From Diplonema papillatum (lineage: Eukaryota; Euglenozoa; Diplonemea; Diplonemida; Diplonemidae), in the NCBI GenBank assembly GCA_030068145.1, contig JAPJBO010000992.1:1-64000 (forward strand): a stretch of 64,000 nucleotides of DNA, in the 5' to 3' direction. A model generated the notes under the pieces. The model did not search any database and was not told where the DNA came from. It saw only the letters and a list, made by a program, of their open reading frames with translations. Below, piece after piece: positions 1-9,869 of the stretch. Position numbers and translations under genes: made by a program. Positions within the stretch are counted from its first letter, which is position 1. Each line of letters opens with the position of its first letter.

Positions 1-353
1 TGAATTCCGTTGTAGAATATCATCAGGTTCAAGGTCCACTCGACATGGGCAGTACAGGACATCCCTCCCTTAAACACGGATGACAGCTTGATCTCACTAG
101 CATTGTCTCCCTCGCCCACTGTACTCGTAGCAGCCTCCTCAGGAAATGTCAATGTGCAATGTGTTTCCTCGATGAGTTGAGACAAGGCACCCTGGTGAAG
201 CTTGGCTTGGGATACACTTGCCCGGAAGATTCCGCGAAATGTGTTACACATTAGGCACTGAATAGGCTGGTGCAGATTCTGTATCTTGATGAAGGCCGAT
301 TGGTGCGCCTCGGGGCAGCGACGGTCTGAAGGTGTCCTCGTGACGGATGTCAG
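1..353 (-). CDS. Unknown protein, open segment running off the left edge
   Basis: Reading the minus strand from about 353 down to base 1 gives roughly 115 codons without a stop and without needing an ATG, which is unlikely by chance in DNA of this composition. The segment includes CPEAHQSAFIKIQNLHQPIQ, then a CLMC pair and a TFRGIF stretch. It continues past the window edge, so the C-terminus is missing. A possible acceptor (TTCAG, near 321-325) and a possible donor-like GTATGT (near 353) lie at its upstream end. I do not recognise the family. Its third positions are less GC-rich than in the other genes here, so a mobile-element protein is a fair alternative. Confidence 0.4.
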   Translation of the reverse strand, partial: MTSVTRTPSDRRCPEAHQSAFIKIQNLHQPIQCLMCNTFRGIFRASVSQAKLHQGALSQLIEETHCTLTFPEEAATSTVGEGDNASEIKLSSVFKGGMSCTAHVEWTLNLMIFYNGI

Positions 354-375
354 CTTACATACCCTCAAATCTTCC

Positions 376-767
376 TCAGCAATTCTCTCCTATTTGGGCT
401 ACAAGTGTTGGGCACTCGAGGAGGTCGGTTTTGTCGACAATGAGAGGACATCTTGTTGTTGTGTATCCTCGCAGCTCCGCAGGTTGACAAGGTGCGGGGA
501 TGAATTTGCTCCACCATGGGCCTTCCAGAGTTCCATACTTCTCCCGGACGTACGCAAGAAGAGATGCCTGCTCGGCTGCGGTATCCTCATTTAATACAAC
601 CACGGGTTGTCTGCTGTATTGAGCGGTCCCAAGACGGGCTTTGATAGCCTCCAGAGCGTTCATACAGCGTTCACAGCGTTCTCTGTAGCTGTGGCCTGGT
701 GCTGTTCTGGACACACTGAGAACCCTTCCACAGCACGACGAACCGACCAGTTTGTAACGTAGTGGTC
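376..767 (-). CDS. Unknown protein, upstream open segment
   Basis: About 130 codons are open on the minus strand. The stretch includes a short Cys cluster (SSCCG), an RERCERCMNALEAIKARLGT segment and a C-terminal VDKTDLLECPTLVAQIGEN. It sits just upstream of the open segment at 1-353 in another frame, which suggests two exons of one gene. I could not find a donor/acceptor pair that joins them cleanly, and a stop follows directly after the segment. The only Met-like start inside it is a GTG, so the first exon is probably elsewhere. Function unknown; a transposon protein or a decayed gene is possible. Confidence 0.35.
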
Positions 768-880
768 ACTTCTTGTGCAAATTATCTTTTTCTTGGATTA
801 TCTTTTTTTCCGACGGTTCTCAGAAATCTGTACGCACGCGGGACCAGAAACAAAAAAAAAAAAGTCAGAGCACCCTTAAA

Positions 881-1755
881 GTTTTTGTATAAGCACCCAG
901 TGCTCCCGCTAACCTCACTTTTGGTGAGGTTTTCAAAAACCTGCTTTTGGACTTTTTGTGTTTCGGCGATATTCGCTCAGTCAGTTTTTTTTTTTTTTGT
1001 GCCTCCCAATTTTTTTTCCCCTGTGCTGCGCAGGTTATTAGCTTCGTTTCTGCCTCGGTTTCTCGACCAACTTTCTGAGACCGAGCTTTTCTCCAGGGGA
1101 GCACCAGAATCTTTCAAGGGGGGTCCGGGGGGGCCTGCCCCCCGGCGAACGGTACGGTACAGGTGGAGAAAGTTTGCACTTCTCAGTCTGTTTGTCACAA
1201 TAAACACTGCACATTCCTGAAGGCAACAGCCCATTTCAAATTCAACCACCACTCGATACTGTGTGCTGGTAAATCATTGCCACGAGTAGATGCAGACCAG
1301 AGATCACGTGGAACAAGGCACTTGTGTCGACTCGGAGAGAGTCTGTCAAGAAATCCGGGGCTGCTTCTGAGCCTCGACTCTCTTTCTCCCCAACTTCTAC
1401 CCGCCACCCCACCAGTCCGTGATGCAGTGCTTTTTTCACGATACCACCAATGGGAAAAAGGTGAGGAATTCCTCACCCTCTTGTTTCGAGCCTCTTTTTT
1501 TTGAGGAACTCCTCGCACTTCTTCGTTAGCGGGAGCACTACCTGCTTTGTAGGAAATGCTTGAGGAGACTGCCAGTTGCGATAGATCAAAGGAGGTAAAT
1601 GTGCTGTAGCCCACACGAAACACAGGTAAAGCTGGGTTTAGTGGCGGGCGTAAGCGTTCAACAAAAAAGACCCACTTTGTAGTTGTATTGTTTTCTCCCC
1701 CTCTAGCCTCCTTCGAAATGAGCACAAGGCAGTCTCTCGAGTATTTTGTGTTTGG
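881..1755 (-). repeat. Family A repeat interrupted by a TIR element
   Basis: Family A sequence (GTATAAGCACC at 887-898, resuming as ACCTGCTTTGTAGG at 1540) runs to about 1755 on the same strand as in the kinase introns. It is split by the insertion described at 899-1539. The ends of family A are imperfect inverted repeats (CTCGAGGGACTGCC near one end, CTTGAGGAGACTGCC near the other), so it looks like a small non-autonomous element. Confidence 0.7.
899..1539. mobile_element. Non-autonomous TIR element nested in family A
   Basis: Perfect 15 bp terminal inverted repeats (AGTGCTCCCGCTAAC and GTTAGCGGGAGCACT) bound about 640 bp. The host sequence is split at AAGCACC, and ACC appears on both sides, which fits a 3 bp target duplication. 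The interior has T-runs and a perfect 18 bp palindrome GGTGAGGAATTCCTCACC (about 1460-1478). No transposase is encoded. Confidence 0.65.
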
Positions 1756-2825
1756 AAAGGTTTTGACGCGCTTATCCGCGGCCGCGCCACAGGCACCGCC
1801 GAACATGTCAAGCGCTGAATCTTCTGACCACGCGCACGCACCACATGGAGATTGGCACACACTTTTCTCACGGGTTGGATTTTTTTTTTGCAAGCACTGC
1901 TTCGTGTTCTCTCTGGCTCGCGTAAAGGTACGACATCCCGCACCTCCTGAAGTGGTCCCCTGCGCGACCCACCAGCTGCGAATACACAACCCGATAGAAA
2001 ACGAGCCCGGCCTCGCTTGCAAGCTTAGCGAAGCCGCGGACGAGGGAAACCTTTTCAAACGACTGTAGAATTTTGGACACGGTGAGTCCAGCCTCAGAAT
2101 GCTGGCGTAAAAATCAGGAGCCGGCCGTTGTTTGAATAGCTCTGCCCAGTAGCGGAAAGATGCGGTTTTTTTTTTTTTTTTTTTTTTTTTTCCCGACGAC
2201 AACTCGTGTCAGACTAGCCTACCCGAAGGCAGTTGATTTCTTTAGGCAAGGTTTCTCTGCCGGCGGAAGTTGTTTGGGTTAGCGTTTTTTTTTTTTTTTT
2301 TTTTTTGCGGTGCGTTTTTTTTTTTTGAGAAGAGGCAACCCGACAGGACACCGGGCAATCAGAAGCAGGGCTAAAAGAAAGTCAGGCTCTTCAGCCTGGG
2401 ACCCAGCGAAGTCAGACCACGCACAGAATCGTGCCTGGAGCCTGTCGTTTGCGCGGTTGCACCGAAGGCGGGGTTGCTTTGATGTCGGCGTGAATTCTTC
2501 GCCGAGCGCCCCGTTTGCATTCGACGGAAACCGTGAGGCGATCAGTTCAGCTGCCGATAGCTTGCTCGGGAGGAATGACACCTCTGCGGTCGATATCCGC
2601 GTCGCCAGTCCTGCTTACCAGAAGTGGCCACATAGAACCAGAATTCTACGTCAGGGTTCAAAGAAGTAACCCCGAGCTCACGCCCATTTAAAGTTTGAGA
2701 ATAGGTCGAGGAAGCGATTTCCCTAATGCCTCCAATCATTCGCTTTACCTGGCGTAACTCCTGTTTTGGTGCGGAGAAAACGACCCATGATAGTAGACGG
2801 CACGAGTACAATAGAACACCACCGT
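1756..2825. other. No gene seen; poly-T runs
   Basis: The stretch holds long T homopolymers (about 2165-2192, 2284-2306 and 2318-2327). I found no convincing exon, splice pair or repeat copy in it. The open frames crossing it are short and depend on the T-runs. Confidence 0.5.
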
Positions 2826-3545
2826 TCAGTCACTCATGCAGTCAGCTTCATGAGCAGCTGGGGAGCCTGGGGGGGAACTATGGCCGAGGGTTGCATAGGA
2901 AATCACACTGGTGTGTGTCCGATGCAGTCAGCATCATGAAGAACTGGGGTGTCTCGGGGAATACGGCCGGAGTATAGCACAGGAAACCACTACTACACTC
3001 GTGCAATCGATCGCTGGGTGCTTGGGGAGACGACACCTGAGGGCCGCGTAGAGCAGACCACTACTGTAGCCGACCATGCAGTCAACTTCAGCTTCATGTC
3101 TGGGGAACTACGGACGGCAGACTGAGGGCCAAGAGCAGTAGATTGCAGTTGTTTGATCACTCATGCAGTCAGCTTCATGAGCAACTGGGGTGTCAGGAAA
3201 TGCGGCGGAGGATTGCACAGGAAACCACTAATTGCAGTCACTCATGCAGCCAGCTTCATGACCGCCGGATGCTTGGAGAACTACAGACGGCAGTCGTAGG
3301 GCCAAGTACAGTAGAACCACACTGGTCCCTCATGCAGTCAGCTTCATGAGCAACTGAGGTGCTGGGGGGAATACGGCCGAGGATTGCACAGGAAACCACT
3401 GTTGCTGTCCCTCATGCAGTCAGCGTTATGAACACGTTATGAACACTGGATGCTTCGGGAACTACAGACAGCGGCCTGAGGGCCAAGTACTGTAAAACGC
3501 CACTGTGTACACTCATGCAGTCAGCTTCATGAGCACAGGGGTGCC
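2826..3545. repeat. Degenerate minisatellite, about 80-100 bp unit
   Basis: The motif ATGCAGTCAGCTTCATGAGC recurs, with changes, near 2836, 2920, 3078, 3163, 3245, 3332, 3414 and 3513, and again at 3814. Between motifs lies a partly conserved body (GGGGAATACGGCCGAGGATT, CACAGGAAACCACT). The unit at 3814 supplies the last codons of the membrane-protein frame. Confidence 0.8.
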
Positions 3546-3811
3546 TGGGGGAGTTCGGCCGAGGGCGGAGAAGGCCAAGACTGCGGACGGCAGCCCGAAC
3601 ACGACGACAAAGTGGTTCAGGACCGAGAACAGCCGCTGAACGAGGCCGGCCCGCTGCCGGCGGCAACAACGCGGAAGCGCTGGTAGTAGACGGCGAGGAA
3701 CTGCATCATGTAGAACTCGGTCATCGTCTGGTACCGCGAGAGCGGCTCGAAGTAGAAGGACAGCGTCCCCGGGGCTGGAATCAGGATGTTGTATGGTTCG
3801 TCGAAGTACTC
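3511..3811 (-). pseudogene. Partial tandem copy of the membrane-protein 3' end
   Basis: These 301 bases repeat 3812-4110 almost exactly: the same minisatellite motif followed by the 3' part of the gene at 3814-4761. It differs by a few substitutions and a 3-base insertion (AACAACGCGG against AACGCGG), and it lacks the 5' two thirds of the gene. High identity points to a recent local duplication. Confidence 0.75.
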
Positions 3812-3813
3812 AC

Positions 3814-4761
3814 TCATGCAGTCAGCTTCATGAGCACAGGGGTGCCTGGGGGAGTTCGGCCGAGGGCGGAGAAGGCCAAGACTGCGGACGGCAGCCCGAA
3901 CACGACGACGAAGTGGTTCAGGACCGAAAACAGCCGCTGAACGAGGCCGGGCCCGCTGCCGGCGGCAACGCGGAAGCGCTGGTAGTAGACGGCGAGGAAC
4001 TGCATCATGTAGAACTCGGTCATCGACTGGTACCGCGAGAGCGGCTCGAAGTAGAAGGACAGCGTGCCCGGGGCCGGAATCAGGATGTTGTATGGTTCGT
4101 CGAAGTACCAGTACGCGGCCCGAGAGTACAAGGCGCAGAACAGGTAGATCACCGCTGTCCTCAGCGCTCGGAACGTGGCCGTGGCGAGCAGGTTCGCGAG
4201 CACCGGCGCCGTCCTCTCCTTGGCCGGCAGCCGCACGAATTTGGTGATGGCCGGGATCGCGTACACCTGGAACAGCACACGGAGCGAATACCCCAAAATC
4301 CGCTGCACCACGTCTGGCGGAACCGGCATTTTGGGGTTCCGCGCGAATTCGATGGTTTCCTGCTTGTTCCGGAAGCCCATGAGGCGTCCCAGCGTCTGGG
4401 AGAAACCGGGATGCAAGTGGTCTTCTCCCCGCAGGCTAGGCAGCCACATCGTCCATTCTATCGACGCCAGGGGCGTGAACAGCGCAAGGCAGGCCAGCTT
4501 TGTGTCCATGCCGGGGTACCCCCAGACGTTGAACATGCGGACCAGCGTCCCCATCGTCAGCAGCGTCTTCGTCTTCGCCTGCAATCGGCTGCTCAGCAGG
4601 AACAGCGTCACGGCGAAGCACACCAGCGCCCGCCGCTTCTTCCTCTCGCGTTCATCGAGCCCCGGCCACCACGCGGCGCCCCGGCTCTGGGTGAACACGA
4701 ACTTGCTCAGCGCAAAGTGGACCCCCACGGCTGTGCCGCCCTCGCCCAGGCGCTGCATCAT
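3814..4761 (-). CDS. Multi-pass membrane protein of unknown function
   Basis: An uninterrupted 315-residue frame opens with two adjacent ATGs. I chose the outer one; the second would shorten the protein by one residue. Hydrophobic segments lie near residues 45-58, 86-106, 155-176, 187-219, 250-262 and 283-300, separated by basic loops (DERERKKRR at 36-44), so it should be an integral membrane protein with about six spans. A conserved-looking YFDEPYNILIPAPGTLSFYF block sits at 219-238. The GC-rich codon pattern and the duplicated fragments of the same frame on both sides support a real gene. Its last dozen residues (from about PPGTP) are encoded by a minisatellite unit, so the native C-terminus may have been replaced. 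I do not recognise the family. It may also be one exon of a longer gene. Confidence 0.65.
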   Translation of the reverse strand: MMQRLGEGGTAVGVHFALSKFVFTQSRGAAWWPGLDERERKKRRALVCFAVTLFLLSSRLQAKTKTLLTMGTLVRMFNVWGYPGMDTKLACLALFTPLASIEWTMWLPSLRGEDHLHPGFSQTLGRLMGFRNKQETIEFARNPKMPVPPDVVQRILGYSLRVLFQVYAIPAITKFVRLPAKERTAPVLANLLATATFRALRTAVIYLFCALYSRAAYWYFDEPYNILIPAPGTLSFYFEPLSRYQSMTEFYMMQFLAVYYQRFRVAAGSGPGLVQRLFSVLNHFVVVFGLPSAVLAFSALGRTPPGTPVLMKLTA

Positions 4762-4918
4762 TCTCTTCCTCGGACGTTTCTTGGATTTCCGGCGACAGTC
4801 AGAACTCTTTGTATTTGGGGGGGGAGGGCGGGACGATCAGTTCGTTGTGACCTTTGTTTGGTTGATTGTTTGAACGGGGGGTTTGGGGGTTTGCCCGCAG
4901 AGATGCTTTTAGCCGTAG

Positions 4919-5069
4919 TGTCTATCGACGCCAGGGCGTGAACAACGCAAGGCAAGCCTATTTGTGTCCATGCCAGGGTAGCCCCAGAAGTTGAACATGC
5001 GGACCAGCGTCCCCATCGTCAGCAGCGTGATCAGCGTTTTCGTCTTTGCCTGCCACCGGCTGGCCCGCA
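4919..5069 (-). pseudogene. Degraded copy of the membrane-protein middle part
   Basis: These bases match 4457-4605 of the membrane-protein gene with scattered substitutions and indels, including the conserved GAACATGCGGACCAGCGTCC stretch (5-24 codon-equivalents of the ATG-Arg-Val region). It lacks both ends and is more diverged than the copy at 3511, so it is an older fragment. Confidence 0.7.
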
Positions 5070-5128
5070 GGAACTGACTCAAAGTCGTGTGCTTTCCAGA
5101 TCAGCCGGGTTCAGAACAGGTGCGTTTT

Positions 5129-5201
5129 CGTGAGTTTCCGGCGATCCACATTTCGTGAGTTTCCGGCGATCCACATTTCGTGAGTTTCCGGCGATCCACA
5201 T
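5129..5201. repeat. Three 25 bp tandem repeats
   Basis: The unit CGTGAGTTTCCGGCGATCCA plus CATTT occurs three times head to tail (5129, 5154, 5179). A related TTTCCGGCGA lies at 4787-4796, just upstream of the membrane-protein start. Poly-G runs follow at 5396-5416 and 5511-5521. Nothing else is seen up to 5580. Confidence 0.85.
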
Positions 5202-5587
5202 GCTGGCGTACAGATTGGTGTCTGGTTTGTCATTTCTTACGCTTTGGACCACCGCCAGGTTGATGAACGGAAACGAACGCTCGTGGTAGGAAAACGGAGT
5301 CTCTGTACTGTAGTCAAAGTAATGAACACAACGGGAAGAAAATGCGTAGGGTTTTTTGTTGAAAATCGAAAACGGTGACAGGAAAGCGGCCAAGGGGGGG
5401 GGGGGGGGGGGGGGGTGATGAGGGATGGGGGATGGGATGAACCCGAAGCCCAGAAAAAGACGGCGTCATTAGTAAGCAACTGTAGAACATAAACTGACAG
5501 TGAAGAAGGCGGGGGGGGGGGGTACGTAAAGAGGATTCCCTTTTTCGGTTTTGAGATCCTCGGCTCGAACCAGGCAAGTCTCACACG

Positions 5588-5725
5588 GTCCAGCCCCGCG
5601 TCACACCCGAAAAGCGGGTGTGCCACAACCAAATAGCGTGTAAATCCACGCCCGAAAAGCGGGTGCGACACCCGCTTTTTAGCTCCAGCTTAAACTCCAA
5701 CTTCTGAGGCTGGACTTCACCGTGC
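5588..5725. repeat. Family F GC-stem hairpin repeat
   Basis: It contains two short hairpins of the form CACCCGAAAAGCGGGTG (5605, 5649) and ends with the F border AACTTCTGAGGCTGGAC (near 5699-5715). Relatives lie at 8100-8249, 8585-8620, 53123-53160 and 53545-53670. It is probably a small non-autonomous element. Confidence 0.6.
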
Positions 5726-5984
5726 AGAGTAAACGGACCAACAGGGGTCTGCAGACGGCCCAATAAATCGGTGGTAATCTACGCGCCCAGTTGGATGTGA
5801 CAATCGTAACTCGTAGCAAATACACACGTCCGAAGAATCCAACTCGATTAAACCCCGTGGCCTTAAACGGGTGGACACAATTGACCGAGATTAGAACCAA
5901 CGCTAGCAATGTGTGGATGGAACAGGCCGATCGAGTGACAGCACACGACTTCAAATTGTGTGCAAGCAAGAGCTTGTGACCATT

Positions 5985-6260
5985 TTTTTAGAGTGCAAGT
6001 TCGCTTTTAAGAGTGGACAGCTCGTTTCAACCTCCAGGCTTTGAGGTCCTTCCGGTGATTTTCGGCAGTTGAGTATCTCCTCATTTAGAGGTTTCACAAA
6101 TCTTTTAGCCACATGTAATGTGTAGCCATATTAATAATAGGAGGCGGAACCGAGTACACGGGGTCCCTCACTCCCGTGTTTAAGACGGATTGGCATTCTC
6201 GCCCGTTATCCATCTTAAACAAGGGGGTTTGGCTAGCACGGGGGGGGGTAGGTAAACGCT
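5985..6260. repeat. Fragments of families X and P
   Basis: 5985-6060 resembles 9568-9640 and 17445-17510 (TTTTTAGAGTGNAAGTTCGC followed by a GGTGA..TTCGTC-like end). 6150-6260 is an inverted partial copy of the P element at 53292-53537, sharing CCATCTTAAACAAGGGGGTT and a terminal G-run. From 6261 to 7060 I see only homopolymers and no gene. Confidence 0.5.
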
Positions 6261-7061
6261 AAAAAGTCGCACGGCACATTTTTAGTTGCCAATTGCAGCG
6301 CGCTTGATGCTTCCAGGAACATACTTCCCCCTCCGTGAAAACGATTAACCTTGCGCGCCTCTCAAAAATCTCAACTCCGAAAAAGGTGGGATCCCCCGTC
6401 GGTAGGGTGATTAGACAGCTGGGCGGTGGGGGGATGTCTCGATCGGACTCCGGAGCCGAGGCTCAGTTTTTTTTTTTTTTTTGTCGTGAATAGTCAGGGG
6501 TTATTCTAATCCCCGAAATTCGGGAAAATCATGGTTAAAAAGTCTGTAGCATGGCCGGAAAGATTTTCTTTTTACACGTTGAGCGAGGTTTTTTGATGAC
6601 CTGGGTAAGCCTAGTATTGCGACCTTCGTGGGCGTGTTGCTGCTTCGCCACTTTGTGATAGACCCCACTTGTGGGTCTTGCGGGGTCCTCTAGCCTCCGT
6701 GTCGCTGGCCTTGCAAGCACAAAAAAGTTTTCACCAGAAACTCCTGTGGTTAAAACCCCTTTTTTAACCGGCCTGTTTTGAGAACAACTTTTTTTTTTTT
6801 GGTGAATTTTTTTATTTTTTTTAACCATGCAGGATAATCCCTGTGAATAGGAAGTGGTGCAGGGTATTAGTTCAGAGGTTCCGTGTCGCCTTCAATCTGC
6901 ATGGACCCGGCGGGCTTGGTTGAAGCGAAAAACTTGGCTGTTTGAAGCTCCAGGGAGGGGTCGTAGGAGTTCCGCTTGCTGCCAGCAGTTCGGTGTGTTC
7001 GTGTGGGTTCGCTTTTGCCACGTATTCGCCATGCGGAGGGCCACCGGCAAACCAGTGGGCA

Positions 7062-7062
<1 letters not shown>

Positions 7063-7127
<65 letters not shown>
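7063..7127. repeat. (CA)n microsatellite
   Basis: A pure CA dinucleotide tract of about 65 bases. A short CA tract followed by the same CCCTGCCGTGATAGCA sequence occurs again at 7320-7350, so the tract and its flank were copied together. Confidence 0.95.
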
Positions 7128-7129
<2 letters not shown>

Positions 7130-7624
7130 CTGCCGTGATAGCATGATGCGGCGAGTGCGAAGCAGACAACGAAGGGATTGCGAGGTACTGTTCAAGGCAC
7201 CACCCCCAGTTGAACACGGACCCCCACTCGCAACCTGCGGGAGCATCGGCGGTTACTTGAAACTGAAGGAGTCGTGGACGCCTCTCGCACAGGGAGGCAC
7301 CACGTGAAAACAGGTCTACAACACACACACACCCTGCCGTGATAGCAAAATATCAGATAACATCACTGCTCATCGCAAAGTCAGCAGCCACCTGATTATG
7401 CGCTCAATGTATGTAAGTATATATCACCCGCCAGTTGGATTCCTCTTTTTCGTAACAGTTCGAAGCTGGCGCCTTTTAGCCGTGAACAGTTGCAACGGTG
7501 GCGGGCCGGAGGCATCGGCAAGGCAATGGGTACCACACGCAGTGCCAAACGTGTGCCGGCAAGTATCGGCACAGTGTTTTAGTCCTTCAAGCCATGCCAC
7601 CTGCTGTCCTCAGTGAACAGGAGT

Positions 7625-8066
7625 GGATGTTTGCAAAAAACGTGCCTGGAATGGATACGTGCTCAACACCGCACTGGTCCCATCGGCACAGTGTTTCAGT
7701 CCTTCAAGCCGTGGCACCTGGTGCCGTCCTCATCAGAGCGGTGTGAGCAGGAGTGGATGTTTGCAAAAACGTGCTTAAAATGGATACGTGCTCGACACCG
7801 CACTGGTCCCGACTGCGCCGTGTTTCGGTCCTGCAAGCCACGGACACACGAGGCGGACCATCATCAGCGCGGAACCTGAGTGCCCTGCAGTCACAATCAG
7901 GGCGGGGGCCCTGAGGTTTCGGATTGATTGCTCAGACACGGTTGCAGGGGCCTCCTCCCCGTGACGGATTCGCCTGTGCTCTGGCAGCACGAGTGGTCCT
8001 GGCTGTGACGAGCTACGAACAGCCGCCTGACAAACCGGACTCACACCGCTGTCTTGTCTGCAGACG
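7625..8066. repeat. Family C hairpin elements, two to three partial copies
   Basis: Direct partial units start at 7631 and 7751 (GTGCYTRRAATGGATACGTG, then CACCGCACTGGTCCC). They are followed at 7935-8066 by the other half in the opposite sense (GTCCTGGCTGTGACGAGCTA). Other copies: 20045-20310, 31570-31790, 52612-52810, and partial copies at 33453-33510 and 54170-54200. Confidence 0.7.
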
Positions 8067-8099
8067 TATGAGCAAGTGGGGGTGGAGGCAGATGTACAC

Positions 8100-8249
8100 G
8101 TCCAGCCTCAGAAGCTGGAGTTTAAAGAGGGTTGCTCGAGTCACCTCCGGAGAGCGGGTGTGCTTGCAACCGAAACGCGTGCAAATCCGCATCCCGAAAA
8201 AGCGGGTGTGACACCCGCTTTTTTCACCTCCCGCTTTAACTCCAGCTTA
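8100..8249. mobile_element. Family F hairpin element
   Basis: The ends read AAGCTGGAGTTTAAAG on the left and CTTTAACTCCAGCTT on the right, an inverted pair around GC-rich internal hairpins (GAAAAAGCGGGTGTGACACC). It is about 140 bp with no coding capacity. Confidence 0.6.
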
Positions 8250-8626
8250 GTGCGTTGTTCAGGGTAGTCGAAGGCCTGACAGTCACACTGATGCAACCAA
8301 TTCAGCACCAGTCCATTCCCCACGCGGGGGGGGATGGCCGTGGAACCCTCCCCCGGGATGACGAAGGCCGGGGAGAGCCGGGGGCGGTGAAGTAACGAAG
8401 CCCGCGAACGGTGGGTGGTGACCCCTCCGAACAGCCTCCCTGGCCCTGGCCCACGCCTGATGCCGCAACCCCTTAACCCGGGCGGCGGCGCTTTGGCATG
8501 AGCCAGGAACCTCAAGGGGAGCAGCGCGAGAGGCATCATCCACGCTTCAAAGGCCCACACACACACACACACTAATGCAACAAATTCACAACTCCAGCTT
8601 CTGCGGCTGGGCTCCACCGTGTATGT

Positions 8627-8802
8627 GAGCCGGTCCATCCCCTCTTGATAGACCGTGATAGACCGAAGAATCCAGCACCGGGCAATTCGATGCAGCTCTA
8701 GGGACTAGAGATGGACCTGATAGACCGTGGTGGACCGTGGTTCACTGTGATAAACAGCGGCGGGCACTTCGATGCAGTTTCAAGAGATAGGGACGGACCG
8801 TG
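8627..8802. mobile_element. Family E MITE
   Basis: It starts GAGCCGGTCCATCC and ends GGGACGGACCG, and shares its interior (GCAATTCGATGCAGCTCTAG, GGTGGACCGTG) with the complete copy at 51103-51294. The last few bases of the right terminus are lost. From 8803 to 9480 I see no gene. Confidence 0.75.
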
Positions 8803-9489
8803 ACTTGTGCGTGGTAGAGGAGGGGGCACAGGATCAGAAACAGACACGAGGAACAAGAAGATACAAGACGAAGAAGAAGAACCGAAAAACAGAGCAAAAA
8901 AAACTCGGGTTGAGGGGGTGCGGGAATGGTGTGTTTCCCCTGTGAAAAAATACTCGAAAGCAGGGGTGTTACTTTTCTATTTGGGAGGTTCGCACAACGG
9001 CCGTATTGTTCCAGGTCAGCTAATAAAATAGGGTAAAAATTCTTAGATGTCCGACATAGTTGCTAATGATGTCTTATGCAATGTCAGACGTATAAGACAG
9101 TTTGTTCAATAAAATGTTGCCAAGGTTTCCTAGGTGACTAAGGGCCTACTACCTTCCCCTGTCGGACACAAGTTTCGAGTATTCTGCCGGGATCAGAACT
9201 GAACACAGGCGACAAGGCACACAAGACTGGATTATAGGAATGACCGCATGGATACTGCTTCTCGTGCCGCTGACAAGCGCACGCAGCGGCCCTACACACT
9301 CACTTGCCTGAGCTGGGGTTCCACCTTGTTTTTGCAGCCGTGTCAAAGCCTGCTGTTGCTTCTCAATCCGCTAGTGGCTTACATGGACTGAAGGTTCAAC
9401 GAGCCCACAAAACAAGGCATCACCAGGCCGGCAATGCCGGTGAGATTTGTTTGTGCGCACTTCCTTCAACCCTGTTTTGTTCATCTAAC

Positions 9490-9640
9490 GGGAGTGAGGA
9501 TAGTACGCTGCTATCGATCTGTTTTTGTTCTTGACAAATTGCATTTGTTAGACACAGAAATTCAGATTTTTAGAGTGAATGGCCGCTTGAGGAACCGGGG
9601 TTCTAGAGTTTACGGGTGACCATCGTCGGAAGGGTTCCGT
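9490..9640. repeat. Dispersed fragments shared with other intergenic sites
   Basis: TAGTACGCTG..ATCGAT..TTCTTGACAAATTGCAT is also found at 22685-22735, 50790-50825, 51300-51340 and 51655-51690. The family X piece follows at 9568. Copies lie both in the kinase-locus intron and upstream of the secreted-protein gene. Confidence 0.6.
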
Positions 9641-9869
9641 ACGGGTATCGCATATTGGTCTGATACTTGTGGCAGTCGCAGTGCAAGTCCGGCCTTTCTA
9701 CATGTTTTTGGCGCGCTTTCATTTCCTACGCATGTCCAGGGGGGTTTCCTAGGAAAAGCCTGTTCGTGGATCCTGTGGCTCAGAAGGCCTTCCACCAACT
9801 CTATGAATTTCCAGGCGGTTCCGGGGGTTCCCTTTTTTTTGGAGGTGGCTGGCCTCCACCGGTCAGCGT

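Noticed and set aside
1195-2202. 335-codon minus-strand frame
   Set aside because: It crosses a TIR element, a family A repeat and poly-T runs, has no domain and no coding bias, so it is a by-product of repeats.
2826-3545. Possible CRISPR array
   Set aside because: Repeats are long, degenerate and irregularly spaced, the intervening sequence is also repeated, and the genome is eukaryotic; it is a minisatellite.
3793-4941. 382-codon plus-strand frame
   Set aside because: It is the opposite-strand shadow of the GC-rich membrane-protein gene.
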